64,000 nucleotides of DNA, from contig NC_020302.1 in the NCBI RefSeq assembly GCF_000341345.1, forward strand, positions 352,075 to 416,074, in the 5' to 3' direction. Below are positions 24,451 through 33,209 of the stretch, piece after piece. A model generated the notes under the pieces. It worked only from the letters and a program-made list of their open reading frames with translations, ran no database searches and was not told the DNA's origin. Each line of letters starts with the position of its first letter. The first letter of the stretch is position 1. The position numbers were made by a program, and so were the translations under genes. The stretch comes from Corynebacterium halotolerans YIM 70093 = DSM 44683 (GTDB taxonomy: Bacteria > Actinomycetota > Actinomycetes > Mycobacteriales > Mycobacteriaceae).

Positions 24451-27393
24451 GTGGCGGAAGCGAAGGGATCAGGTAAGAAAACCCTGGTCATTGTGGAATC
24501 GGCGACCAAGGCGAAGAAGATCCAGCCGTATCTGGGGAACGACTACATCGTCGAGGCCTCCGTCGGACACATCCGTGATCTGCCGCGGGGCGCGGCCGAC
24601 GTGCCCGCGAAGTACAAGAAGGAACCGTGGGCACGCCTGGGTGTGAACACCGAGGAGGGCTTCGAGGCCCTGTACCTGGTCAGCCCGGACAAGAAGAAGA
24701 AGGTCGCCGATCTGAAGGCGAAGCTCAAGCAGGTCGATGAGCTGCTGCTGGCCACCGACCCCGACCGTGAGGGCGAGGCCATCGCCTGGCACCTGCTCGA
24801 GGTGCTCAAGCCCCGGGTCCCGGTGCGCCGCATGGTGTTCAACGAGATCACCAAGCCCGCCATCCTCGCCGCCGCCGAGAACACCCGTGAGCTCGACGAG
24901 AACCTCGTCGACGCCCAGGAGACCCGCCGCATCCTCGACCGTCTCTACGGCTACGAGGTCTCCCCGGTGTTGTGGAAGAAGGTCATGCCGCGTCTGTCCG
25001 CCGGTCGCGTGCAGTCGGTGGCCACCCGCGTGATCGTCGAACGCGAACGTGAGCGCATGGCGTTCATCTCCGCCGACTACTGGGATCTGAGTGCCGAGCT
25101 GGACACCGGCAACACCGCCGGTGACGCGGATAACCCGCGCACCTTCTCCGCGAAGCTGTCCACCATCGACGGCCGCCGCATCGCCCAGGGCCGCGACTTC
25201 GACGATCGCGGCCAGTTGACCGCGGACGTCGAGGTCGTCGACCAGTCCCGCGCGGAGTCCCTCGCCGCCGCGCTCGAGAACGCCGATATGCAGGTCACGG
25301 GTGTCGAACACAAGCCCTACACCCGTCGCCCGTACGCGCCGTTCATGACGTCGACGCTGCAACAGGAGGCCGGCCGCAAGCTGCACTTCACCTCCGAGCG
25401 CACGATGCGCATCGCGCAGCGGCTGTACGAGAACGGTCACATCACCTACATGCGTACGGACTCGACCTCCCTGTCCGAGCAGGGCATGAAGGCCGCCCGC
25501 AGCCAGGCCCGCGAGCTCTACGGCGCGGACTTCGTCTCGGAGTCCCCGCGCCGTTACGACCGCAAGGTCAAGAACTCCCAGGAGGCCCACGAGGCCATCC
25601 GTCCCGCGGGCGAGCGTTTCGCCACCCCGGGTGAGCTGCACTCGCAGCTCGACGCCGAGGAGTACAAGCTCTACGAGCTGATCTGGCAGCGCACCGTCGC
25701 CTCCCAGATGGCGGACGCGAAGGGCACCTCGCTCAAGGTGACCATCTCCGGCCAGGCCAGCACCGGGGAAAACACCGAGTTCTCCGCGACGGGCCGCACG
25801 ATCACCTTCCCGGGCTTCCTGCGCGCCTACGTGGAGACCACGCGTGTCGACGGCCGCGACGTCGCCGACAACGCGGAGAAGCGCCTGCCGAACCTCACGG
25901 AGGGCGACCGGCTCACCGCCAACGAGATCACCGCCGACGGTCACTCCACGAACCCGCCGGCCCGCTACACCGAGGCCAGCCTGGTCAAGAAGATGGAGGA
26001 CCTGGGCATCGGCCGCCCGTCGACGTACGCGTCGATCATCAAGACGATCCAGGACCGCGGTTACGTCTTCCCCCGCGGCAACGCCCTGGTGCCCAGCTGG
26101 GTGGCGTTCGCGGTCGTCGGCCTGCTGGAGCAGAACTTCTCGTCGCTGGTGGACTACGACTTCACCTCCTCCATGGAGGACGAACTCGACGACATCGCCG
26201 CCGGTGAGGAGGACCGCACCGAGTGGCTGACCGGTTTCTACTTCGGCAACGCGGAGGCCTCCGACGCGAAGGCCGACTCGATCGCCCGCCACGGTGGCCT
26301 GAAGTCGCTCATCGACGTCAACCTCGAGCAGATCGACGCGCGCGCGGTGAACTCGCTGCACCTGTTCGACGACACCGAGGGCCGCGCGATCTACGTCCGT
26401 GTCGGCCGCTACGGTCCCTACATCGAGCGCAAGGTCGGCGAGAAGGACGGCGAGCCGGAGTACCAGCGCGCGAACCTGCCCGAGTCGACCACCCCGGACG
26501 AGCTGACCCTCGAGGTCGCCGAGAAGCTCTTCGCCACCCCGCAGGGCGGTCGTGAACTGGGCGTCAACCCCGCCAACGGGCGCACCGTCGTGGCGAAGGA
26601 GGGCCGCTACGGTCCGTACGTCACCGAGATCGTGCGTGACGACGAGCGCGAGCGCGCCGAGGCCGACGCCGAGAAGGTCGTCGCGAGGGAGCGCAAGGAG
26701 GAGGACGCCCAACGCAAGGCCGAGGGCAAGCGGGCCAAGAACTGGGAGACCAAGACGGCGGCCGCGCAGAAGGAGAAGCGGATCAACGCGCTGGTCGAGG
26801 AGACCCTCAAGCCGGGGACCGCGTCGCTGTTCCAGTCGATGGAGCCGGCGAACGTCACCCTCGACGACGCCCTCCAGCTGCTGAGCCTGCCGCGCGAGGT
26901 CGGGGTCGATCCGTCCGACGGCGAGGTGATCACCGCCCAGAACGGCCGTTACGGCCCGTACCTGAAGAAGGGCAGCGACTCCCGTTCGCTGGCCAACGAG
27001 GAGCAGATCTTCACGATCACCCTCGATGAGGCCCGCCGCATCTACGCCGAGCCGAAGCGCCGTGGCCGGGCCGCCGCGAAGCCGCCGCTGAAGGAGCTCG
27101 GCGACAACGACGTCTCCGGCAAGCCGATGACCGTCAAGGACGGCCGCTTCGGTCCCTACGTCACCGACGGCACCACCAACGCCTCCCTGCGCAAGGGTGA
27201 CAAACCGGAGACGATGACCGATGCCCGCGCCAACGAGCTGCTCTCCGAGCGGCGCGCCAAGGAGGCCGCCGACGGCGGGGGAGCGGCGAAGAAGACCACC
27301 AAGAAAACGACCAAGAAGACGACGAAGAAAACGACGAAGAAGCCCCCGCAGACCACCAAGCGGGTGGTCAAGGCCGGTGCGAGGAAGAAGTAG
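24451..27393 (+). CDS. topA: DNA topoisomerase I (type IA)
   Basis: 980 residues. TOPRIM domain starts LVIVESATKAKKI with the metal site D103-P-D105-R-E107; catalytic Tyr333 in HITYMRTDST. After the core come repeated C-terminal domains (GRYGPY occurs several times) and a Lys/Thr-rich tail of KKTT repeats (about 946-962) ending in basic residues, the actinobacterial replacement for zinc ribbons that gives processivity. GTG start 24451. The following gene begins 3 nt after the stop. Confidence 0.97.
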   Translation: MAEAKGSGKKTLVIVESATKAKKIQPYLGNDYIVEASVGHIRDLPRGAADVPAKYKKEPWARLGVNTEEGFEALYLVSPDKKKKVADLKAKLKQVDELLLATDPDREGEAIAWHLLEVLKPRVPVRRMVFNEITKPAILAAAENTRELDENLVDAQETRRILDRLYGYEVSPVLWKKVMPRLSAGRVQSVATRVIVERERERMAFISADYWDLSAELDTGNTAGDADNPRTFSAKLSTIDGRRIAQGRDFDDRGQLTADVEVVDQSRAESLAAALENADMQVTGVEHKPYTRRPYAPFMTSTLQQEAGRKLHFTSERTMRIAQRLYENGHITYMRTDSTSLSEQGMKAARSQARELYGADFVSESPRRYDRKVKNSQEAHEAIRPAGERFATPGELHSQLDAEEYKLYELIWQRTVASQMADAKGTSLKVTISGQASTGENTEFSATGRTITFPGFLRAYVETTRVDGRDVADNAEKRLPNLTEGDRLTANEITADGHSTNPPARYTEASLVKKMEDLGIGRPSTYASIIKTIQDRGYVFPRGNALVPSWVAFAVVGLLEQNFSSLVDYDFTSSMEDELDDIAAGEEDRTEWLTGFYFGNAEASDAKADSIARHGGLKSLIDVNLEQIDARAVNSLHLFDDTEGRAIYVRVGRYGPYIERKVGEKDGEPEYQRANLPESTTPDELTLEVAEKLFATPQGGRELGVNPANGRTVVAKEGRYGPYVTEIVRDDERERAEADAEKVVARERKEEDAQRKAEGKRAKNWETKTAAAQKEKRINALVEETLKPGTASLFQSMEPANVTLDDALQLLSLPREVGVDPSDGEVITAQNGRYGPYLKKGSDSRSLANEEQIFTITLDEARRIYAEPKRRGRAAAKPPLKELGDNDVSGKPMTVKDGRFGPYVTDGTTNASLRKGDKPETMTDARANELLSERRAKEAADGGGAAKKTTKKTTKKTTKKTTKKPPQTTKRVVKAGARKK

Positions 27394-27396
27394 ACC

Positions 27397-28122
27397 GTGG
27401 CATCCGTTGCAGAGGAGGCCGTCCGCCGTACCCGGCTGGGCGTTGAGGCGCTCGCCGGCTCCGTCCTGGCGGCCCGCTCCGAGCCTGAGCGCCTCGGGTA
27501 CCTGGCCGCCGGAGAACTGACCGTCTGGGCGAAGCTCTTCGGCTGGCGACGACTCCACTCCGCGCTCAAGCCCACGCTGCTGCCGCTGCTGGCCGGCACC
27601 GTGCTGCGCGCCGACGCCGCCGCGGGCGAAAAGGCCACCCTCCTGGCAGGCCTGACCGCCGGCTGGCTCGGCGACGTCGAGAAGACCCGCACGCCCGCGC
27701 GGGCGTCGGTTCCCGGTTTCGCCGGCGTGGCGGGTCAGCACGCCGCCTACTCCCGGGCCCTGCTGGGGCGCGGGGCGCGGGCGTCGGGAAGCGGTGCCGT
27801 GCTGCGCGGGGCGGTCTGGGCGGCTGGCGTCGGATTGTCCGCCCGGAAGCGGCGGCAGCTGGTACCCGCGGTCACCATCGCCGGTGCCGCGGTGACCGTC
27901 ACCTCAACGCTCGCCGACGACCGCGACCTCCAGGACGGTTCCACCGCCCGGCAGGGCCTCGGGCACGGCGCCAATCTGGTGCTCGTCTCCGAGGGGCTGA
28001 CCCTGCTGCGGTCCGCGGTGTTCACGAAGGACAACGCCCTCGGCCGGGTGATCGATGCCGGGACGGCGGCCACCTCGTTCTTCGGGCACCTCCTGCTGGT
28101 GGACGGGCTGGCACGGAAATAG
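27397..28122 (+). CDS. Membrane protein, YhhN/TMEM86 (lysoplasmalogenase)-like
   Basis: 241 residues, about seven hydrophobic segments. KPTLLPLLAGTVLRA (about 51-65) and GLTAGWLGDVEK resemble the conserved 'KP...' and '...GD' motifs of the YhhN family, whose members hydrolyse lysoplasmalogens. GTG start 27397, 3 nt after topA, so cotranscribed. The family call is from motif impression only. Confidence 0.6.
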   Translation: MASVAEEAVRRTRLGVEALAGSVLAARSEPERLGYLAAGELTVWAKLFGWRRLHSALKPTLLPLLAGTVLRADAAAGEKATLLAGLTAGWLGDVEKTRTPARASVPGFAGVAGQHAAYSRALLGRGARASGSGAVLRGAVWAAGVGLSARKRRQLVPAVTIAGAAVTVTSTLADDRDLQDGSTARQGLGHGANLVLVSEGLTLLRSAVFTKDNALGRVIDAGTAATSFFGHLLLVDGLARK

Positions 28123-28124
28123 GG

Positions 28125-28715
28125 TCAGGCGGCCGACCGACCGGTGTCCCGGTCCCGGCCCTGGCGCTCGCGCAGAGCCCGGAGAACCGGATCGATCATT
28201 GCGTCGCGTGGCGATGGATCAACCCGGAACTCGATGTAGCCGAGACGCTGCGGAAGCGCGGAGATGAAGCCGTCCAGTCCGAACTCCGCAGCGGAACGGG
28301 CCACGGTCATGTCTGCGTCGGCGACGGGGATCGACGCCGGCCAGAAGCCGGACAGCCACCCGGAATCGTGGGGGCGGACAACCTCGCAGCCGGTGGCTTT
28401 CCAGTCCCCGATGGTCTGCTCCAGCACTTCATCCAGATGCTGATGACAGAAGCTGCCCGCTGCGGAGAGCGTGCCCAGGGTGCCGTTGCGGAGGGACTCG
28501 ACCCCGGTCATGTACCGGCCACCCTGTCCACTGACCTCGCAGGAAACGACATCACCGGAGACCAGGCCGAGGTCGAGGGCGTCGTCAATGAGTTCGTAGG
28601 TCTCCTTCGTCCGGTCTTTTCGGCTGCGCCGGCGCGCATGCACGAAACGGCCCACCTCAAGGCCGTGGGCAGATTGGATGACAATGGTGCGGGTGCGGTT
28701 TCGTTTGTTGGTCAT
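28125..28715 (-). CDS. Hypothetical protein, 196 aa
   Basis: Not recognised. Soluble; basic N-terminus (MTNKRNRTRTIVIQ), VGRFVHARRRSRKDRTKETYELIDDALDLG, several His/Cys in the middle (GSFCHQHLDEVL) and a charged C-terminus. Codon choice is more mixed than in its neighbours, and its end nearly touches that of the preceding + gene, so it may be an accessory insertion. ATG 28715 is chosen over upstream in-frame starts, which add an unlikely Cys-rich leader. Confidence 0.6.
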   Translation of the reverse strand: MTNKRNRTRTIVIQSAHGLEVGRFVHARRRSRKDRTKETYELIDDALDLGLVSGDVVSCEVSGQGGRYMTGVESLRNGTLGTLSAAGSFCHQHLDEVLEQTIGDWKATGCEVVRPHDSGWLSGFWPASIPVADADMTVARSAAEFGLDGFISALPQRLGYIEFRVDPSPRDAMIDPVLRALRERQGRDRDTGRSAA

Positions 28716-28778
28716 GGCTGCAGCATGACAGCTGGTACGGACACGAACAGCCTGTCGAAGGGGGCAGAACCATTGAGC

Positions 28779-28814
28779 TGTGGACAACCGGCGGGGAGTG
28801 GAGAGTTATCCACA
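28779..28814. promoter_or_regulatory. Two facing DnaA-box-like 9-mers
   Basis: TGTGGACAA (28779-28787; reverse complement TTGTCCACA) and TTATCCACA (28806-28814), both good DnaA-box matches, in opposite orientation 18 bp apart, in the 247-bp gap between the hypothetical gene and the YdhR gene. No AT-rich unwinding element is seen, so not an origin. Confidence 0.4.
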
Positions 28815-28962
28815 GAAGACGGGTGGAAGAGTTGACATTCCACCGTTGTGGTTCTTTCAGGCTGATCCCGGACCAGTCGTGACCATCTGGGCATCAGGTA
28901 CCGCTTGAACCCTCCCACGGCAGACCCGCTCCGACCGGTCGAATCCGCCTAGGCTGGCGCCC

Positions 28963-29271
28963 ATGGCACAGCTACTGTTCTTCGAGTTCCCGTTCACCGG
29001 CCCCTTCGGTGCTGAGGCGGAGACCGCCTACGCGGGCCTGGCCACCGACATCGCCGGTGAGAACGGCCTGATCTGGAAGGTCTGGACCGAGGCGCCCGAG
29101 CGCGGCGTCGCCGGAGGCGTCTATCTCTTCGAGGACGCTGAGTCGGCAGCCGCGTACGTGGACAAGCACACCGGGCGGCTGGCCGGATTCGGCATCACGG
29201 ACATCACCGCGAAGTCGTATGAGGTCAACGAGAAGCTCTCGCTGACCGATCACGCAGTACTCAGGCGCTGA
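28963..29271 (+). CDS. YdhR-type putative monooxygenase, 102 aa
   Basis: Close overall resemblance to E. coli YdhR: LLFFEFPFTGPFG, LIWKVWTEAPE, GGVYLFEDAESAAAYVDKHTGRL. A dimeric alpha+beta barrel protein of the ABM-like superfamily; oxygenase activity on aromatic substrates is suggested for the family but not proven. TAGGCT (28950-28955) leaves exactly 7 nt to ATG 28963, a leaderless start. Confidence 0.88.
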   Translation: MAQLLFFEFPFTGPFGAEAETAYAGLATDIAGENGLIWKVWTEAPERGVAGGVYLFEDAESAAAYVDKHTGRLAGFGITDITAKSYEVNEKLSLTDHAVLRR

Positions 29272-29435
29272 GACGGAACCTGGTTGTCGCCGGTAGCTAC
29301 CCGCGTGGTCATCAGGCGGAGCGGAATCAGAGAGCCCCGCCACCGTTGCCGAACCTCGGGCACAATGGGCGGCACACGACGACAGGTTATCTCCGCACGT
29401 CGTCGGAAAACGTCCACCGACAGGAGGAACACGTC

Positions 29436-30044
29436 ATGACCGAACTTTCCGCCGTTGCCCTCGTCTGCACCCTGACCCCCTCACCGACCCCCTCGAGCAG
29501 CGAACTGATGGGCCGCCATGTACTGGAGCAGCTTGAAAAGCACGGGGTGAGCACCTCCTCCGTTCGGGTGGTCGACCACGACGTGAAACCCGGCGTCCAG
29601 GTGGACATGGGGCCCGGCGATGAGTGGCCGGCTCTGCGGCAGCGGGTCCTCGACGCCGACATCCTGGTGCTGTCGACCCCCGTCTGGATGGGCCATCCTT
29701 CCAGCATCGCCCAACGGGTGATTGAGCGTCTCGACGCCGATCTGGCCGAGACCGACGAGCAGGGCCGGCCGATCATGTACGACAAGACTGCGATCGTCGC
29801 CGTGGTCGGCAACGAGGACGGCGCCCACAAGATCATCGCCGACATGTTGCAGGCGCTCAACGACGTCGGGTTCAGCATCCCGGCCCAGGCCGGCACCTAC
29901 TGGGTCGGCGAGGCCATGCAGAGCGTGGACTACCAGGACCTGGATGAGGTGCCGGAGCCGGTCGCATCGACCACCGCCGGGGCCGCCCGCAACGCGGTGC
30001 ACCTCGCCCGGCTGCTGCGCGCCGAGCCCTATCCGGCCGGGTAG
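29436..30044 (+). CDS. Flavodoxin / NADPH-dependent FMN reductase family protein
   Basis: 202 residues. Flavodoxin-like fold: beta1-loop LVCTLTPSPTPSSSELMG for FMN phosphate, ADILVLSTPVWMGHPSS for the isoalloxazine ring, IVAVVGNEDGAHKIIADMLQALND later. The ribosome site CAGGAGGAAC fixes ATG 29436; longer upstream frames are discarded. Substrate unknown. Confidence 0.88.
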   Translation: MTELSAVALVCTLTPSPTPSSSELMGRHVLEQLEKHGVSTSSVRVVDHDVKPGVQVDMGPGDEWPALRQRVLDADILVLSTPVWMGHPSSIAQRVIERLDADLAETDEQGRPIMYDKTAIVAVVGNEDGAHKIIADMLQALNDVGFSIPAQAGTYWVGEAMQSVDYQDLDEVPEPVASTTAGAARNAVHLARLLRAEPYPAG

Positions 30045-30051
30045 TGGCTGG

Positions 30052-31230
30052 TCAGAAAGCCGTTACCGGCGGTTCCTCCTGGGAGAACACGCTCAGCAGG
30101 TACACCGCGAAGACCATCAGGTGCGCCGCACCGTGGATCGCGGTCACCCGCCGCCCCGAGAACACCGCCACCGACAGCAGGCCGGTGACCGCCAGCAGCA
30201 CCAGGTTGGCGGGGGTCTCGGCGAAGATGACCCGCTGGTCGGTGAGCATCGCGATGATCAGCACCGAGGGGATCGTCAGGCCCACGGTGGACACCAGTGC
30301 GCCGTGGGTCAGGTTGCTCACGCGCTGAATTTCGCCACTCAGTGCCGCACGCAGGGTGGTGATGGTCTCCGGGAGGAAGACGATCGCGGCGATGATGATG
30401 CCGGACAGGGCGACGGGCGCGCCGGCGCGGCCCAGCGCGTCGTCGAGAAGCGCGGCCATGTCGTGGCTGAGCAGCACGATCGGCAGCACGATCGCGATGA
30501 GCAGGCCGGCGCGGGTGGCCACCTCGACGCGGTGCTCGGCGATGACCCGCGTGACGGGCGGGCGCGGGGCGACGACGTCCCCCGCTGCGACGAAGCCGAC
30601 CTCCTGGAAGTCCTCCTTCTGCGCGCCCATCTGGCGCCAGAGGAAGAAGGCGTAGATCGTGACCGTCAGGATGATGATCGGCACCGCCTGGCCGGGGGTG
30701 TAGGCGCCGTTCTCGCCGATGACCACGGGCAGGACGAACGCCACGGAGGCCAGGACCACGGTCATCGCCAGGTAGGCGGACACACCCGTGCGGTTGGGTA
30801 CCAGGTCGCCGTGCTTCAGTCCGCCGATGAGCAGGGCGGCGCCGAGCACCAGATTCAGGATGATCATGCTCACGGCCATCACGGAGTCGCGGGCGATGGT
30901 GGTGTGGTCACCGGGGCCGAGCAGGACCGCGGAGATGAGGATGACCTCGATGGCCACGATCGACAGCGTGAGCACGAGCGTGCCGTAGGGATCACCGAGG
31001 CGGTGGGCCAGGTGCTCCGCCTGCCGCATGACACCGAAGGCGCACACGACGATCACGGCGACGACCAACCCGAGCAGGGCCCAGAGGACGGGCGTCGGCA
31101 GGTGGGTGCCCAGCAGGGAAGCGGCCAGCTTCAGGGCGAGGAACGCACCCCAGCCGAGGATGAGACGGAGGATCACGTCGGGGGTGACCATCGACCCCAC
31201 GGACGTGGTGGAGGAGACTGACACGGTCAT
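30052..31230 (-). CDS. Ca2+/H+ (cation/H+) antiporter, ChaA/CaCA family
   Basis: 392 residues, about 11 membrane helices with the two inverted alpha-repeats of CaCA exchangers: LSIVAIEVILISAV (first, with the essential Glu) and AAIVFLPETITTLRAALSGEIQR (second). Exports Ca2+ or Na+/K+ in exchange for protons. The leader (31231-31348) contains GC-rich inverted repeats but no riboswitch that could be identified with confidence. Confidence 0.9.
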   Translation of the reverse strand: MTVSVSSTTSVGSMVTPDVILRLILGWGAFLALKLAASLLGTHLPTPVLWALLGLVVAVIVVCAFGVMRQAEHLAHRLGDPYGTLVLTLSIVAIEVILISAVLLGPGDHTTIARDSVMAVSMIILNLVLGAALLIGGLKHGDLVPNRTGVSAYLAMTVVLASVAFVLPVVIGENGAYTPGQAVPIIILTVTIYAFFLWRQMGAQKEDFQEVGFVAAGDVVAPRPPVTRVIAEHRVEVATRAGLLIAIVLPIVLLSHDMAALLDDALGRAGAPVALSGIIIAAIVFLPETITTLRAALSGEIQRVSNLTHGALVSTVGLTIPSVLIIAMLTDQRVIFAETPANLVLLAVTGLLSVAVFSGRRVTAIHGAAHLMVFAVYLLSVFSQEEPPVTAF

Positions 31231-31348
31231 GGAAAAAGTGGCTTTCTCCGGGGCCGTCCCCGCCGGGGCTACCCCGGGGTCAGGTCGTCCTGACCCAGGA
31301 TTGACGTCCCATGATGGTAGCCAGGAGCGGGTGGGGTGGCAAGCCTGC

Positions 31349-32062
31349 TCAGCTGGCCACGGACGAGTCCGCGATGCGGACGCTGGCCTTCTCCACGGAC
31401 TTCGCGGGCTCGAGCAGGCGGGTCGTCCACCGCACGATCACGCCCACCAACAGTGCGGCGGCGACGGTGCCCTCCCGGACGTCGGCCAGGCCGTGGGTGA
31501 AGATCAGCGCGAGTGCCACGGCGACCAGCACCAGCGTCGTGTCGAACTGGATCTTCATGGAGCTGAACAGCAGCGGTTTCTTCGCGCCGAAGCGGCGGAT
31601 GAGCTCATTGCTGATGGTGAGGATGAGCCCCTCGCCGGCCAGCGGGGTGGCGCGTGCCTTGACCTGGAAGGCCACGCCGATGCCGACCAGCACGATGCCC
31701 ACGGCCACCAGGAGCCATTGCTGCCAGTAGGTGGAGTAGTCGACATCGCGCAGCACCCACAGCCCGACGTCATTGAGGATGCCGAAGATGAACACCACGG
31801 GGATCTGCAGCAGCTGAATCGGGGGGAAACGCCTGCGCAGGATGAGGATCTGCGCCAGCACGAACACCAGGTTCATCAGGATCATCAGCGTGCCCACCGA
31901 CAGGGGGGTGATCACGCTGAGCACGTAGGGGACGCTGGAGATCGGGGTGGTGCCCAGATCGCTGCGGATCGAGAACGCGATGCCCAGCGACATGAGGCTC
32001 AGACCGAAGAACAGGACGAGATAACGCATGACCACCTCGGCCACGCGGGATTTGTGAAACAT
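31349..32062 (-). CDS. YczE/YitT-type membrane protein, copy 1
   Basis: 237 residues, five to six helices, LVLFFGLSLMSLGIAFSIRSDLGTTPISSVPYVLS at the start and YSTYWQQWLL in the middle. It is a tandem paralogue of 32149-32865; the two align over their whole length. This YczE/YyaS/YitT family may act in transport, but no substrate is known. A terminator separates it from copy 2. Confidence 0.85.
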   Translation of the reverse strand: MFHKSRVAEVVMRYLVLFFGLSLMSLGIAFSIRSDLGTTPISSVPYVLSVITPLSVGTLMILMNLVFVLAQILILRRRFPPIQLLQIPVVFIFGILNDVGLWVLRDVDYSTYWQQWLLVAVGIVLVGIGVAFQVKARATPLAGEGLILTISNELIRRFGAKKPLLFSSMKIQFDTTLVLVAVALALIFTHGLADVREGTVAAALLVGVIVRWTTRLLEPAKSVEKASVRIADSSVAS

Positions 32063-32075
32063 AACACCTCTGAAT

Positions 32076-32106
32076 AAAGAAAAATGTCGGCCGAAACCGG
32101 CCGACA
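32076..32106 (-). terminator. Terminator between the two YczE-type genes
   Basis: Stem TGTCGGCCG / CGGCCGACA (32085-32106) with a 4-nt loop; on the minus strand it runs into TTTTTCTTTA. Confidence 0.88.
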
Positions 32107-32148
32107 GTCCACTTTAGTGTTATCAACACGGAAGTCCATGTCCGTGCG

Positions 32149-32865
32149 TCACCCGCGTAGCCAACGCTCCAGGGGCCTGAGCAGGGTGATCAGGTGCCGG
32201 GCGACGAAACCGACGCCGACGGCTGCGAGGACGGTGCCCTCGCGGACGCCGGCCAGCTCGTGCAGGAAGAGCAGCGACAGGAGGGCGGAGAGGATGACCA
32301 GGGAGACGTCGAAGGTGATCTTCAGCGAGCCGAACAGCAGGTACGTCTTCGCTCCGAAGTGGCGGATGAGCGAGTTGCTGATCGCCAGCACGATGCCCTC
32401 CCCGGCGAGCGTCAGCGTGTTCGCCGTGATCTGGCAGGCCACCCCGAAACCGACGAAGACGATACCGATGAGCACGAGCACCCACTGCTGCCAGTAGGCG
32501 GAGTAGTTGACGCCGTGCAGCACCCAGAGGCCGACGTCGATGAGGAACCCGAAGAGGAAGGCCGCCGGCACCTGCAGCAGCTGGACCGGCTCGAACCGCT
32601 TGCGGAGGATGAGGATCTGCGCCACGACGAAGGACAGGTTCATCAGGATGGTCGTCGTGCCCACGGACAGGGGCGCGATGAGGCTGAGCACCAGGGGCAG
32701 CGTGGAGATCGGGGTGGTGCCCAGACCGCTCCGGATGGAGAAGGCGATCCCGAGGGCCATGATGGACAGACCGAGGGACAGCAGGAGATAACGCCGGAGA
32801 TGGCTCCTCGCGCTGCGCTTTTCGGTTTTTCCGGTCTTTTCGATCTTCTCGGTTTTTTCGGTCAT
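32149..32865 (-). CDS. YczE/YitT-type membrane protein, copy 2
   Basis: 238 residues. Same core as copy 1 (LSLGLSIMALGIAFSIRSGLGTTPIS, YSAYWQQWVL) but with an extra N-terminal Lys/Glu/Thr repeat (TEKTEKIEKTGKTEK), a likely slippage-born cytosolic tail. Local duplication followed by divergence. The preceding intergenic space has TAGAGT near 32919. Confidence 0.85.
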   Translation of the reverse strand: MTEKTEKIEKTGKTEKRSARSHLRRYLLLSLGLSIMALGIAFSIRSGLGTTPISTLPLVLSLIAPLSVGTTTILMNLSFVVAQILILRKRFEPVQLLQVPAAFLFGFLIDVGLWVLHGVNYSAYWQQWVLVLIGIVFVGFGVACQITANTLTLAGEGIVLAISNSLIRHFGAKTYLLFGSLKITFDVSLVILSALLSLLFLHELAGVREGTVLAAVGVGFVARHLITLLRPLERWLRG

Positions 32866-33209
32866 GGCACCCCTGATCGGAAACAGCGGCGGACCAGGCG
32901 GTCCGCCGTCATTTCAGATTAGAGTGTGCCCGCCGGTTCCGAGCCGGTTCCGGGTAGGTCATCCCCCGAGGTGCGATGTGGGGAGCCACAGGATCTGGGC
33001 CGTGTGGTGCTCCAGGTGGCTGATCGGCCCGTCGGGGCAGGGGCCCGGGTAGATCATGATGATGACGTCGCCGACCTCGTTCCGGCAGCCGCGTCATGTC
33101 CGGCGGTCCGGGTCGGAGTGGACACCGTGTTCTCCTCGTGCCCGGTGTTTTCCGCCCGTCACTGTGCAGCAGAACAGGTGACGGGGAGGTGGCCGGACAT
33201 CCCGGGGTA
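32866..33209 (-). pseudogene. Intergenic space with a 32-codon ORF (32959-33057), possible gene remnant
   Basis: On the minus strand, ATG 33057 opens MIYPGPCPDGPISHLEHH, continues TAQILWLPTSHLGG and stops at 32959. The composition looks like a real soluble protein, and the same frame reads a few sensible residues upstream of the ATG before a stop, so it may be the 3' remnant of a broken gene or a small gene with no visible ribosome site. The rest of the 344 bp holds a GTGACGGG/CCCGTCAC stem (33155-33185) downstream of cyaB and nothing else recognised. Confidence 0.35.

Noticed and set aside
24469-27741. Large ORF antisense to topA (and similar long antisense ORFs elsewhere)
   Set aside because: High GC and strong third-position bias create long open frames opposite real genes; no domain or motif seen in them.
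28779-28814. Origin of replication
   Set aside because: Only two boxes, no AT-rich element, no dnaA/dnaN/gyrB neighbours.
31231-31348. Manganese (yybP-ykoY) riboswitch in front of the cation antiporter
   Set aside because: GC-rich inverted repeats are present, but I could not place the conserved loop sequences.
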